64,000 nt of DNA from Cylindrobasidium torrendii FP15055 ss-10 (Eukaryota > Basidiomycota > Agaricomycetes > Agaricales > Physalacriaceae): positions 147,421-211,420 of the forward strand of contig KN880449.1 in the NCBI GenBank assembly GCA_000934385.1, in the 5' to 3' direction. Below the pieces are notes generated by a model. That model was not told the DNA's origin. It made no database searches and saw only the letters and a program-made list of their open reading frames with translations. This document shows, one piece after another, positions 11,769 through 23,800 of the stretch. A program made the position numbers and the translations under genes. How positions within the stretch are numbered: position 1 is the stretch's first letter; every line of letters starts with the position of its first letter.

Positions 11769-12625
11769 ATGTCCACATTCTCATTGGATGAAGAAGTGAA
11801 GTTGTACACAAGCAATGCGGAACGCGAGAAATACAGCTTGCTCGCGACGTTCTTTGGGATCATAGTGAATCTGGAGTACCTGGAGCGAGCGTATGTCCGG
11901 GACTCGATAACCGCTGTAGAGTGCGTTTCTCATCTCGCACCAAGGGTGGAATGAAGGCTAAGAGCAGCATGTAAAGAGATATTCACCAGCGTGTACTCGG
12001 CTGCTGTCGCAGTATAAGACAATGCTGAAGCTGGTGGGGGATGAGGTCGAGTCGGTGGAGGGGTTCATGAGCAAGTACAAGGTGCGTCGCAAGTCTCTGG
12101 TGTTTGGAAGGTGGCCGATTCCTGCTTTGCAGATGGATAATCCAGCTGCATTACATCGGATACAGGTTGGCGTGCCAGCGACGGTGGAGCATTCGACAGA
12201 GGCGGGCCCAGAGACGGGCAAGTGGGTCGCTGAGACGACACAGGTGCGTGGATGATACCGCCTCCTCGTGAACCCCTACTGACTAGCTCGTGGCAGAGCT
12301 TCATCACGCTCATGGATGCGCTGAAGCTGGAGTTGCGGGCCAAGGACCAGCTGTATCCGTATCTCCAGGAACTGGTCACTGGCTATGCGCGGTTCAAGGG
12401 AAGCACAGATTGGGAAGGGAGGAGTAAGATGGTTGGATGGTGCGTCCTTCCTTGTTTCTTTCGACCTCCCTCGGTGTATTCATAGCGCCTAGGCTTATTA
12501 CGCTCAATGGGATGAAAGCCGCAGAAGAGATTACGGAAGAACAGAAGCGACAGCTACTGTTCGACGTCGAACATGCGTACACAGAGTTCTTCCGTAGTCT
12601 CAGTGGGAAGGAGGCCGCGAATTGA
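11769..12625 (+). CDS. VPS28: ESCRT-I subunit VPS28
   Basis: VPS28 links ESCRT-I to ESCRT-II and ESCRT-III on endosomes during sorting of ubiquitinated cargo. The 213-residue product starts MSTFSLDEEVKLYTSNAERE, giving the N-terminal core-binding region with NLEYLERAYVRDSITAVEYS, PACTRLLSQYKTML and FMSKYKMDNPAALHRIQVG. After a short linker (VPATVEHSTEAGPETGKW) comes the C-terminal four-helix bundle (SFITLMDALKLELRAKDQLY, then MVGWLITLNGMKAAEEIT, and DVEHAYTEFFRSL). Four introns of about 50-80 bp are needed, including one whose acceptor TAAAGAG sits near 11976. The length matches yeast and animal VPS28. The start is the ATG directly before the conserved helix. Confidence 0.93.
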
Positions 12626-13588
12626 TCTGTCTTTTGAAATCTAGGGAACCCCCTCCTCACACCGACAAGACAATCCATAATCAGTGAGGCCTACGAGTAT
12701 GCCGCAACTTTTAGCACTCAATATTCGATGTCGAGCACCTGAGAGGGGGCAAGTGCGCTCGGCACTGAAGGCGCTACTCGAAATTAGGCTTCATGTCTGG
12801 CTCGACACCACGGTGCCCAGGGACTGCATTGCCATCTGAAATGTTGTCGTTTGTTGAATCAAGAACTCCAAATTACGTGGCTGAGGCAGATGCTAGTACA
12901 GCAACTTAATCTGAGAACCGATGCGCTGCGCGAGCCTATGCCCGCGACTACCTAAATAGGCTTACTTATGGACCTAACTCCTGAATTCTACGCTGAAAAT
13001 CAAGATGGATTTTGCAGATAAAGAACGCTCAATGTGTGTAAAGTATACCGCATCGTCTTTTGAAGGTGAAAAGATGTGGTAGATAGGTACAACTCAAGCT
13101 GGGTCCACAGAGCTTGATGAGTTACTGCTCGAGAAAGGCGCTACAGGTCAGTTTAAACGGCAAACGGCATGATCTCCCTCGGGGTCAGACTCACTTGAGA
13201 GTCGTCCACCATCCTACTACTATCAGCATTTCTCTTATCGAACTACAGTAGACTGAATCATAAATGAGTCATTGCAAACGATGATCAGTCTGAGCAGGGA
13301 GTTGCGGCCAAGAATCTTTGCCACTGCCCTTTTAATCACAATTCTGAGGCTGCAAGGGATGCACGTGATCGCGGGTTGTACATACGCGGTCCGAATCTCC
13401 GATGCCGAATGCCCCTCGGGTCCTCCTTTCCGACCACCACCACTAGCACCACTTCAAGCTCCTTGTCAATAGTCACGTCGTCGGCATGCCCTTCAAAACT
13501 CTCTGCTCAGGACTGGAATTTCATTCTCTTTTGATACGCGAGTAATTTCCCCATTTCCAAGGTGGATCGCACGTCCTTGCAGACGCAT
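12626..13588. other. 0.96 kb intergenic region
   Basis: Lies between VPS28 and the F-box gene. I see no coding frame with support, no RNA gene and no long repeat. It includes the promoter of the downstream F-box gene. Confidence 0.6.
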
Positions 13589-15025
13589 ATGGACATGCTG
13601 TCTTTAGCTCTGTCCACATTCGACACGGTTTCAACATCCGGAAATGATTCACCACTGGATCTTAAGGCAAGAATTGTAACCCTTCGGCGAATCCTTGGGA
13701 AGAGTGCGTCGAACCGAGATGAGCTGGTGGCAAAAATCGCCCTCATTGATGGTTTGCTCAAGAACACCCACATTCGCGATCTTCCAGTCGAAATCATGTC
13801 GGAAATTTTTACGTGGTGCATTTTTTCCTCGCTCAAGGATTCACTTTACAATGTCATTCGACTCATTCCTCTGCAACGTGTGTGTCGTCGTTGGCGCGAT
13901 GTTATATCGTCGGAGCCATGTGTGCAGAACACCATTCGCGTACCAATGCCGCCCCATCTCGACTCTTTGCTAACAGAATATCCGGATTCGCAACAGGTGT
14001 CCTATTGGCAGGCATTCAGCTATCAACTATCCAGGACTCGCAACGATGTGCCTCTTCGCATTCTTGCTGGTGGCACACAGGTCATCTATAACTCTCCCGA
14101 ATATATACACCCATTTAACGACTTTCTTCTTCATTTCTACTATCTACTGCTTCGTACATCGCACGTTCGACTTGTCTTCAGAGGTACAGAGTTTACGGAA
14201 TTTTCCCAGGTCATGCCTCTCCCTACGGTCGACGTTCCCCTCCCTCAAATGCGCTATTTGGACTGGAACTGTAATCTTTTCCCTTGCGACAATGTGAATG
14301 CATTTCTCAAGAACGCATCGGGACTGCAAGTGCTCAAATTGCGAACACGGCTAACTCTGAAGGTAGTCATACCAACACTCAGAGACTTTTACTTCAACGA
14401 CGGGATGCTATCAGAATTTTTGCCGTATATGCCGTCACTCTCCTACGTCGAGTGCAGATGCTATGACGATTATTCCTCCACGCCTGTCCTTCACAAAAAA
14501 CTCCAAACAATGCGCGTCCTTGAAGGTACACCGTTCGCGGCCGTGACCCTTCCAGCGCTCAAGGACCTATGTTGCGGTTCCTCGGGCTTTCAACGTAGTG
14601 ATCATCGTGGATTCTGGCCAACGTCAGAGGATATTGCATTCTTCGAGCGTTCGAATTGCCAGCTACGGCGTCTGGTAGTGACGACGCCTACACTTATGGC
14701 TGGATTCTTCCACATATTTTCATCGCAGAACAGCCTGCACTATCTCTACCTGACGGGCGATTCTGGTGTTATAGGTGCAACATATCATGCCGTTGTTGCG
14801 TACATTCGCGCTGGGCATCACCCATTGTTGAAGGAGGGTTCGTTCACAGGGACAAGGGCTCCGAAGAACCCATGGGCAACATGGGTACCTTGGGAGTGGT
14901 GCATCGAGGCGGCTCAAGAAGGGATGCTACATGTTGACTCGGAAGTGCAACTCTGGCCGCAGGACACGGGCACCGCTCAGAGTGGCGTTGACCTACTTGT
15001 ACGTTCGCTGCTGAGAAAGGCATAG
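13589..15025 (+). CDS. F-box protein with leucine-rich-type C-terminus
   Basis: A single uninterrupted frame of about 478 residues. The F-box starts near residue 62 (IRDLPVEIMSEIFTWC) and continues to LQRVCRRWRDVISSEP, the usual SKP1-binding pattern. Ahead of it is a short helical segment (KARIVTLRRILGKSA, DELVAKIALIDGLL) typical of the large agaricomycete F-box families. The rest has irregular leucine-rich strands (SGLQVLKLRTRLTLKVV, MPSLSYVECRCYDDYSS, NCQLRRLVVTTP) that probably form the substrate-recognition surface. It would act as an SCF ubiquitin-ligase adaptor; the target is unknown. The chosen start is the first ATG in frame; a second lies six bases on, and the absence of introns is unusual in this window. 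Confidence 0.82.
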   Translation: MDMLSLALSTFDTVSTSGNDSPLDLKARIVTLRRILGKSASNRDELVAKIALIDGLLKNTHIRDLPVEIMSEIFTWCIFSSLKDSLYNVIRLIPLQRVCRRWRDVISSEPCVQNTIRVPMPPHLDSLLTEYPDSQQVSYWQAFSYQLSRTRNDVPLRILAGGTQVIYNSPEYIHPFNDFLLHFYYLLLRTSHVRLVFRGTEFTEFSQVMPLPTVDVPLPQMRYLDWNCNLFPCDNVNAFLKNASGLQVLKLRTRLTLKVVIPTLRDFYFNDGMLSEFLPYMPSLSYVECRCYDDYSSTPVLHKKLQTMRVLEGTPFAAVTLPALKDLCCGSSGFQRSDHRGFWPTSEDIAFFERSNCQLRRLVVTTPTLMAGFFHIFSSQNSLHYLYLTGDSGVIGATYHAVVAYIRAGHHPLLKEGSFTGTRAPKNPWATWVPWEWCIEAAQEGMLHVDSEVQLWPQDTGTAQSGVDLLVRSLLRKA

Positions 15026-15525
15026 TCATATACAGATTTTTTCATGCGCACAAGTACTACCAGATTTTTCCATGCGCACAAGTACTACTGCAGGTAGACG
15101 ATAAGCAAGGAGGAATCATTGACTTCCCATGTTATTTATCTATACCTACACAAAGTCACTCTGCAGCAGATAAGGCATTATCTCTTGCGAGTGGTGTTTT
15201 TTGCACTTGCATTCTGGTCGCTATGTCTGTCTGCCTGTGAAGACGACACTATTTTTCAGCTCACTGGACCAAATAAGCATAAGGGTAGCTCACAACAACC
15301 AATTGATACTTAGTAGCCACACGTTTGCACGCAATGGCATACAACCAAGATACAAAACTCGCAATTGACCATAAGCTACATGGAAAAAGAACTATGTATT
15401 TTGTACAGATTTGCACAAGCGCTCTCCGTGTTTTTCGATGTCGATTTTCCTCCACTCCAGACCTTGTCGAGACGTGAGCCATATCCCAACACTGAACCTG
15501 ACCGTGGACAACAGCACTGGAAAGA
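15026..15525. other. Convergent 3' intergenic region
   Basis: The 3' flanks of the F-box and hydrophobin genes meet here. It contains the 28 bp tandem duplication at 15033-15088. Nothing else is visible. Confidence 0.6.
15033..15088. repeat. 28 bp tandem duplication
   Basis: Two head-to-tail copies (15033-15060 and 15061-15088) of a unit that begins CAGATTTTT and ends GCGCACAAGTACTAC, differing at one base. It starts only about 10 bp after the F-box stop codon, so it lies in that gene's 3' untranslated region. Confidence 0.9.
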
Positions 15526-16051
15526 TCAGAGGGCAATGCAGCCAATGTTAATGAGTCCGTTCTGGTGCGAAAGTCAGTGTATGAATGAACATCAAGTCAA
15601 GGTATAGGCGTACGAATTGAGCATGGTCGCAGCAAACTGCAGTTTGCTCGCACCCGCCAGCGCCGCCGCCAAGGACGGAGATAGGGTTGCAGTTCAGACC
15701 GCTGGAATTTTAACGTCAGTAACCATACGTTGGTTAGGAGATGAGGACTGACACGACGGCGTTGATATCTTGAATAACGACTCCCAGCAATCCAAGGAGG
15801 CTGGTGATGTCTGGATTCTCTGCTTGGCTTCCGACGGTGTTGCAGCACTGCTGGTTTCCTCCGCTACCGCAAGAGTCACCGGTTCCGCCGCCGCCGCGCT
15901 TGAGAACGGCACTGTTAATGCATCATACACGGTTAACGTACAGGCCTGCAGGAGACACGAGAAAGACGTACGTCTCAGCCTCGCCAACTGGGGAGGCAGC
16001 GCCGAGGCTGGCAATAGCGACGATGCCAAAGAAGATGCGGGAGGCGAACAT
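15526..16051 (-). CDS. Class I hydrophobin
   Basis: A small secreted surface protein that self-assembles into amphipathic rodlet layers on hyphae or fruiting bodies. The 120-residue product starts MFASRIFFGIVAIASLGAAS, a signal peptide, followed by a Lys-Arg then Gly-rich stretch (LKRGGGGTG). All eight cysteines of the family are in order: SCGSGG, NQQCCN, GLNCNP, GGCEQTAVCC and INIGCIAL. The hydrophobic loop between cysteines 3 and 4 is ITSLLGLLGVVIQDINAVVG. The long C3-C4 loop and the C-terminal NGLINIGCIAL fit class I of basidiomycetes. Three introns of about 50-60 bp are required (acceptors near 15900, 15701 and 15557). A TATA box lies about 80 bp upstream. Confidence 0.93.
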
Positions 16052-16131
16052 TGTGTTGGAGTTGGGAAGAGAAGAGATGGGAAGACTGGGAAGGACACTG
16101 AGTGCTGGATCTACCTTTCTCGTTCGCCCAG

Positions 16132-16139
16132 CTTTTATA
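16132..16139 (-). promoter_or_regulatory. TATA box of the hydrophobin gene
   Basis: The minus strand reads TATAAAAG, about 81 bp upstream of the ATG at 16051. This fits the strong regulated promoters usual for hydrophobins. Confidence 0.55.
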
Positions 16140-17907
16140 GGTCCTCTTCTTCAGGTCGCCTACTAATTGAGGGTCCCCAGTCAGTGGTCACGGCGCACAT
16201 TCACCGTCTCATCTCCTCGTTCTGGTCAGTGGCACCTGGGCCTAATCTGTCGATCGTGAGAAGATGGGCCGCGAGCCAAATTTGCGTCAAATGAACATTC
16301 TGGCTGTTCAACTTTCATGATTGAAAAGGTCTTCCTGAGGAAAACCCGAATTTTCCCGTGTGAACTGGTAGGAAAACATACGACGGTAATTGACTCTACA
16401 AACTGAGTTTGCTCAATGCGGATGTAATCAGGCCGACATAGGGCTTCGTTTAAAAGAACACCGGCCAGATTGAGTTGTGAATTCCATGAATTTAGATCGG
16501 CGCCCGTGGCTCTGTTCTCATGATAACACGCATTGAGGCCCAAGATCCCGTAATTAACATGTATCTGATTCGGTTCCCCGTGACGGTTTTGTCCACCATA
16601 CTCAAGGATGCAGAGGAAATCTACGAACCTCTGTGTCTTGCAAACGAGAGTGCCAGTGGATGCAATAGCGGCTATTGTACGCAACCTCCGAACAACTTTT
16701 TCCATATAAGGGCTGTCAATTGCAGATAACAGTTCGAACACCGATCTCGGCGACCTTGACCTACGATGCCCATTATCATACCTCGAGACCGGTAGCGTTG
16801 TAAACATACATCTATTTACCGGAATATGAGAAGAAGCCGTGTGCCCCGGAATCCCGTCTGACCGTGGCAACCTGCACGTATGTGCGCCAAGGGCAGCGTT
16901 TTCTTTCCCGTGCAGCTAATAAATGTAGCCACCCTCAAATTCACGAACTCTTTGCGGGTTTGTTTCAGTAAGATCTCACGCGCACATGCGCCCGCGTAAC
17001 ATGAACAATGCCCATAAGCTTTAATTGCTCATATTCTCAAAGAAGCCGCACGAAAGTACAAGTCCGTATGCCGTGGGATTAACCAATGACACTGAGAGAA
17101 ATTTTCGAAAGAAGCTATACTTCTTTACATTGTATTTTTGGGTCTGTAACGGACATCGGAGTGAACCGTGAACGCTAATTTTTTGCTAGTCGGGGTCCAC
17201 TTGAAGTATGGGCGGTGAGTTGCATGACGGTCTTGAAAGTTGAGACTCAGTGTCATGGAAGACATTGACATACAGAACGTCAAAAGCTCCACGCGCGGGC
17301 GCGCCAGTTTCTCATGTTTCCAGCATTGCGGTTCCTTCCGTGCAAATACCCCACCCCAGAGATGCATTTGAAGGTTGTTTTGAAGACCTCGGCATCAGCA
17401 CCCAGCGGTTCTTGGCAGAATGCTCAAAGTCGAGGGTCTATACGTTCCCTCTGCGTAAGCTTAGTCCGCCCTTGAACTGTCCAAATCGGCTCCTCAATGT
17501 GGCCCCACTCGGGCCAACGATGAGAGAGGTGTGCCGTCGCTTAAACAAGGGTCTTCAGGCCTATGAACACCTGCCCCAGAACAGCGTGCATGGGGGTAAA
17601 CGGGGAGCCAGTCGGGGCTCTAAGGAGAGGATGTGGAAAGGGACGTGAAGTCGAGCAGGATGACGTTGAAAGAGGGACAGTGAAGAAGAAATACTTGGCG
17701 GGCGAGTCAAGTGATGCAGAGAAATTAGTCCTAGCCACGGGGAGACGCTGTTTGTCCCACGGGGTTACGAGTGAAAAAATCCATCCATCATCGATATCGT
17801 CCGCTGGGTAAATCTGTCTAATTGTCCCACCTCATCGAGGCCACAACACCTCAACCTCGCCCAGTTCTGAGCCTACCGCCCTTCCAGGACGCCTCAGCAT
17901 CGTCAAC
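16140..17907. other. 1.8 kb region without a supported gene
   Basis: It lies upstream of the hydrophobin gene and downstream of SEC1. A minus-strand frame of about 190 codons (from the ATG at 16807 to 16226) and a plus-strand frame at 17250-17648 exist, but neither resembles a known family or has a clear exon structure. It may mainly be the long promoter region of the hydrophobin gene. Confidence 0.5.
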
Positions 17908-20686
17908 TCAGAACTTATACCACTTCTTCTTCTTCTCCCCATTCGCACTCACCACACTCCCCGTCCCACTCTGGAACGAGTCGGTCTCGCTGGGGACTGG
18001 CCTGCTCGCACCCCTCACACTCGAAGCCGCCGACTTTGTCTTCTGCTGCATCGGCGGTGCAAGCTTTGGTTGTGGCCTCGGCCCGTCCTGCGTGTAGTAC
18101 TTGCTGTCATAGAACTCCTGGTACGGCCTTTGTCCAGGATACTCCGGGATCCCATTTGGCATGGCCTTCGATCCGACGCCTGCGAGGTCCAGCACCTTCA
18201 GGTCATCCACAAATTGCTTGGGCGTAATCATGTGTGTCGAGCCTGGCAGCCGTTAGTGTTGGTGAATATGAGCAGGGTTGCGCAGAAAACAGACCAATGT
18301 AGATATCCTTGTCTAACGCCTGCGAAAGCTGGTACGCCTCGCGAACTTCGGAATAGGTCATCCCACCCGCAATGAACACAAACAGCCGCTGCTTGATTTT
18401 GTCCACAGGACCTTGACCAGGTCTCGGCGAACGATGCCATGAAGGCTTTGCACTACGTAACGAAGCCGTCTGCGGGGCCGCCATCCGCTGCTGCGTTGCT
18501 GGCGCGACGTAGGCTGATGGCTGTTCCTTCACATACGGGAACATCTCCATGTTCAATTTGTTTTCCACGTTTTCCTACACATTGGCTTAGTCGTGAGTAC
18601 TTCATAGAGCAACCTAGGTGACACACCCTGATGATGGAAGTGAGTAATGGTTTGAAGCGCGACAAATCGTAGTCGTCGTCCGCTGGTCTTTGCTTGATCT
18701 TCTTCTTCTGATCCTTGTCCGTCGGTGCCCTCGTAACTCGCACGCCGAGGTGTAACAAAGAGTTGACCGCGTCTTGCTCAGAAATGGACAGTCGTGCATG
18801 TTGGTATAGGCGTCGCTTGTCCTCTTCTGGGACACCTTCGCGATGCTGGATATAAAGCGCAACTAACCGGACCTTGTTGACGTTGCTGCCAGAGTTTTAG
18901 TCAAACGAGGCATGCGATGCGCAAAAGGAGGCCCTACACAACCTCTCTGCTGTCGAGCAGAGGCACCATCTCTTCCACCAGCTTCTTCGGGGACTTGCCC
19001 TCGGCGGTCACACCAGTAGCACAGTTTTGCTCGACGTTTGCAAGCGCAGGTAGTTTGTCTCGCTCGAAGATGGCCATACATTCTTGAGCCATGCTGAGGT
19101 GTAACGAGAACTAAGGACAAGTTAGCATCGTGCCTACATGCAACTGAATTAACAAACCTTTTCTCGTTGCTCTTGGAATTGAGGCAGCCCAGCCAACATT
19201 TCTCTCATGTCGCTTAAGTTTGCCGTTCCCTCCCTAACGCCTAGTCAGTGATGAGATGCCTCAATGTGAAGAAAAGACGTGCCCTTGGAAGACAGCATTC
19301 TCGATCAAGAATTTCTTGAAGTCCGCTTCAAGCTCGTTGATGGCCTCCTGCATATGCTTGTGCCGCAACGTTGTCCAGAGTGTGTCGGCGTCGGAAAGCG
19401 TTGCTGTCTTGTCCTCAAAAGAGTTAGCTGCAGCCTCGAACTTGTATCTGGAGTTGATGTGAGTTCAGCCGAAATGACAGGACCTTAGACGTACACGTAT
19501 TTGGTGCCATCTTCGATGCGAAGAAGGTCGTTTGCCATAGCCTGGTATGTGAATTCGTGGAGGAAGGGTGCTAGAGTATCCATGGATCGGTCGGTGATGA
19601 TCATCGTCGAGCGTCCACGCGTGGAGTCCACTTTCCCGAAAGCCGAGTCTGCCTTCTTGTGTTCCTCGAGGTTGCTCTGCACCATGAACGCCAGCAGTTT
19701 GGCCACGTATTCCGACTCAACAGCCTCAAATGCTCGGGCGTCGGCCCCTCGAGCGAGGTTTGTCCGCCATCGGCCCGCATCTGCCTTTGGAGGTGGTGGT
19801 CGCGTGGAGGTATGTGGCCTAAGAGGGCCAAGGGGAGGGTGATTATTTGGGGTGTAATATCGAATAAAGGGGAATTCATTGAGAGATATTAGTATGTTGG
19901 TGATCTGTTGTTAGTGTGAGCATGAGGATATGAGCATAGCTGTGACGCACAATCTTGCTCTGGAACCGTAAGCTCTCTTCCAACCGGTCGCGCGCCATTT
20001 TGAACTCGTTCTCTGTCTTTGGCGGACTGTAGATGGTAAAGAACATTTCGGGGCTTGAGGTCAGAAACATCTGGGATTCGACCGCTGCGACAGATCAGCC
20101 GTGTGCAAGATGGAACGGGAGACTCGGACGGACCAGAGAAATTGACAAATAGGTCCTTGAGGCCTTTGAGATATGGCTCAGCTGGTGATGCTGCCAGGCG
20201 CTCGAATAATGGTTCCGGGAGACCTAGCCGGTGTTAACACAAGCGCAGCGAAACTGGAGCTACTGACCTTCGATGAAGAACAAGTGGGCGGCTGCGTACT
20301 GGGTATTGGGCGGACTGAAGTCGCGCATAACGCGATCGACGTTCTGGTTGGTGGGCATTATGAGGTAGACGGCTTCAAATCCTGGCTGGGGCTCGCGGTA
20401 GTTGGATATCGATTCAATCACTGAGCACACGGTTACGACGGCGACAACGACGAGAATCTGGTACACGCACAGGTCACATTTTCCTCCAGGATATCGAACT
20501 GCTTGAGCACAGAGCCAAGGAGTTTCTGCGAGTGCTCATCGACGACAAGGATTTTCCATTTCCCTGGCGGGTTCACCGACCGGATGGCCTCAAGGAATTC
20601 TGAGTGGAGCGGGTGAGCAAGCCTTGCCGGCAGCGACGGCGGACGGACGCACTCTCGCGCAAGACGGTGATCAGGGAAACGACCAT
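17908..20686 (-). CDS. SEC1: Sec1/Munc18 family exocytosis protein
   Basis: Binds assembled SNARE complexes at the plasma membrane and promotes vesicle fusion. It starts MVVSLITVLRE, then after an intron FLEAIRSVNPPGKWKILVVD, the SM-family N-terminus. Further blocks are GFEAVYLIMPTNQNVDRVM, YAAAHLFFIEG, FTIYSPPKTENEF, STMIITDRSMDTLAPFLHEF with the SM hallmark D-R-x-x-D, YQAMANDLLRIEDG, VNKVRLVALYIQHREGV and RLFVFIAGGMTYSEVREAYQ near the end. Next comes a basic tail ending GEKKKKWYKF. It is about 720 residues with roughly a dozen introns, as expected for Sec1. SLY1 and VPS33 are less likely, given the tail and the overall pattern. It diverges from the PARP-E2 gene, whose farther possible start overlaps this start codon. 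Confidence 0.92.
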
Positions 20687-20876
20687 GGCGCCACAGAGAG
20701 AGTTGCACTCCCGGCTGGCAATCCCTGTAAGAGATGCATTTCGGCTCCCGGAGCCGGCTACCGGGTCAGGCTTTCGGGGCCTTTACACTCATGACTTGCC
20801 TGGCCACCATCTCACTTCTGCCAATCACCGCGCCCTCCCGCTCATCGTTGCGCGCGACCGACGCTTTGCTCATCTC

Positions 20877-23800
20877 ATGGTACTAGGAAGAACGCGTGGA
20901 AAGGCTGCCACTCCCGACATCATCGTAATCGACGACACCGACTCTGAGAACGAGGGAGGAGAACAGCCGCTTTCAAAGCGCCAAAGGACCACTCAAAGTG
21001 CGCCGCCCTGCTTTACATCTGCAGATTACGCGTGCCCATTTTTTGCCAATTCTAGCGTCGACATCCAAGATTAGCGCCGAACCGCCGCTTCCAGCGAGGA
21101 TGAAGAACGCCCACTTGAAGGGCCGCAAGCGGTTTTCTGCCGACATCGACGATTTGAAGCAGTATGTTGACAAACAGCCAATTTGTATCCACGGAGTGCG
21201 TGTTACCAGTGAGTGTCCATCTCATCGCGACCGCGCGCCTGCCTCATGCATCACCGCAGAAATACGCGCTGGCGACGATGAAGGCTCGGTCGATGTGCGC
21301 GTCGTCGATTCCACCGACGCAACCGCCAACATCACCCTCGTCTTCAATGGCAAGCCTCGCTTGCAATCACAACCTTGATCATACTCATTCATTGCAAAGA
21401 GACTTCGGACTATCCCAGGGAGCACATGCTATTTAGCTACACCGACGGCCCAATTCATGAAAGTGTCCAGGCTGCGCTCGCAACCGTCGCCGAGGATGGT
21501 GCACGACCACTCCGAGAGACGATCGAACGCATGTTATGCGCCATTGTGGGCAAAGAGCCACCAAACACCGACGGTGCGGACGACGACGAAGAAGAAGAGG
21601 AGGACCCCGGTGACTATGACGGTCTTCTCGACGACGACGATTTCGCAATTGCATCTATCAAGGGCATTCTAGACAGATCCAAATTGCAGCGGTAGGCGGC
21701 TGCCCTTCGCACGTGCTTGGCATTCCTCTAACGCGCCTGTCCAGTGACTTCATTGACGTTGTTGCCTCCCATTACCGGCCTGGTCTCCTCAGGTTCAGTG
21801 CCGATGACTTCTGTCTCTCGGTCTCCGTCCCCGTCATCAAGCTAGCCGACTCCATTCCCGCGCAGGCGCTCATGGCATGGGATCGTCGTCTCTTGTCCCG
21901 CTCCCAACACCTCGTTCTCCTCATATCTGGACAGTGTGGAATATATCCAACCCTTGATAATAACGGCTCCTACACGTCGTCCGCGAAGAATGCCAGTGTA
22001 CAGCTCAAATTTCAAGTCGGTCTATCCGGCCAATACAAGCCTAGCGAAGAGAACGCGAGAGAAGCAGTCAGAAAGTTTGGTCTTGTCGTTGCCGATGCAG
22101 AAGACGAACTCCGCCTGCAACAGGAAAGAGAGGCAGCCGAGGCAGCTTTGGCTTTTGATTACAGCGAAGACCCTCTCGGGACTCCCGAGCCTCCACCGCC
22201 CCCTCCCATTGCATTCGAGCCTGTCGAAGAGGACACTGACCCTGGTCGTTTTGACAAATTCAGCTTGAGTTCTTCCTTTGAGCATCTGTTGGACCAGCAC
22301 TTTTTGAAGGTCGTGAACATCCGCCGTGTCTTCAGATTGGGGTGGGCCGGTGCTGAGCTCCTCCATTCGCACGCCGAGCAGCAGCAGCGCTCTACCCAGT
22401 CTCTCTTCGATCTCAACTCCCAGGTACACTTGCTCGTGCGGATAAGGTTGTCCAATTTACTCATCACCTTAGATGTATTTTGCGGCCGACAAAGAGGAGG
22501 CCACCCTTGACCGTAACCTACCCGATGACCCTCTCAAAGACCTTGAACCGTCTGCAGACATCAATTTGATGTCAACTGCCTTTAGCTACCTCGTGCGGCG
22601 CATGACGGTAGGCTTGTTGCGCTTGTTCTTGTTCAACCGACTAACCCTCTGCAGTTGTGTACTCGCTACTGCTTAATCTGCCACAACCGTCTTGACACCG
22701 ACTATGAAGCGCTCAAGCCCTATGTTTGCGACAAGAATCTCTGCGCCTACCAATACTACACTCAGAACCGTGGTCCAAAGCTTGAGGTTCATCTATCTAG
22801 CATGTCTTGTTCTTTCTTTCCTGATGGGATTTTGTCAGTATGAAATCCTGCACAACCCCCAGACCGTTGACTTGCTTGTCTCCATTGCATATTGTTCTGC
22901 AGCCGAAGGTGTTTTGGATGATTTCCCTGTCGGGATGGGTCTGCGCGTACCATTACCTGCACAGAGCACTCTCATCGCACAACCCAACAATCGGTATAGC
23001 GCGGCGCATCAGTATGCAATACAGCAGCCAGCCTCAGATCCGCCCAAGCAACTGCAGCCAGACAATTCTGGACTCGTCGAGTTCGATGAGCTATCAAACC
23101 AGCAGGTGACTATAGTGAGGTTTGCAGTTTCTTGAATCAAAGAACTGATAACATATCAGAAACGCGCCTCTGTTGCATTTCTTATCGATTCTCTCCCTGC
23201 AGTCGATGACATGAGGTATACGCCCGTATTGTCCGTTACTAAGTCATCCCTAATACACGTTTACAGGAAGCATCTCGAGAGAAAGGTGAAGCCCGGAAAG
23301 TCAAAGCCCAAGTTAACAGAGGTGGACCCAGCGACTCTTCCCGCAGCGTGGTCAACGCTTCGGTGGTGTGTTGCATCATGTACGGCGTACTTAGAGCCCA
23401 TGGCCGCGGACGAGCAAATTGGCAACCTCGGTGGGCGCGGGGACCCTTGGTTTGTATACGATACTTACATCGACATTGCAGACCCTTCGTGGAAGCAATT
23501 TCGGTTCACGGTCGGTGCGCCAGACATGGAGGCGCGGTTCAAAGGGGCTGCTGATGATGCCAAGAAGAGGGATCAGAATGCACGCAAGTTCCCTACGCTC
23601 TACGTAAGTGCTTTCTTCTCGCTCTGATCCATAGCACTGATGCCATCCAGGCTTTTCATGGCTCGAGCATGCGCAACTGGCATTCCGTACGTTCCTTCTC
23701 GTCTATATGAGGAGAAAGCTCAGACAGTTTCAGATTATAAGACATGGTCTCTGGTTCAAGAATGTTGCCAACGGCCGTGCATTCGGCGATGGTGTATATC

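Noticed and set aside
11769..12625. Possible glycolipid-transfer or other four-helix protein
   Set aside because: The YSPACTRLLSQYK and FMSKYKMDNPAALHRI blocks, and the length, fit VPS28 instead.
15694..16098. 134-codon minus-strand frame overlapping the hydrophobin gene
   Set aside because: It reads through the hydrophobin introns in another frame; the spliced eight-cysteine product is the real gene.
16226..16807. Minus-strand frame of about 190 codons upstream of the hydrophobin gene
   Set aside because: No recognisable motif, no helpful splice partners, and it overlaps what should be the hydrophobin promoter. Random frames of this size occur in GC-balanced DNA.
17250..17648. Plus-strand frame of about 130 codons near SEC1's 3' side
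   Set aside because: No family resemblance and no splice structure; flanked by sequence with no coding signal.
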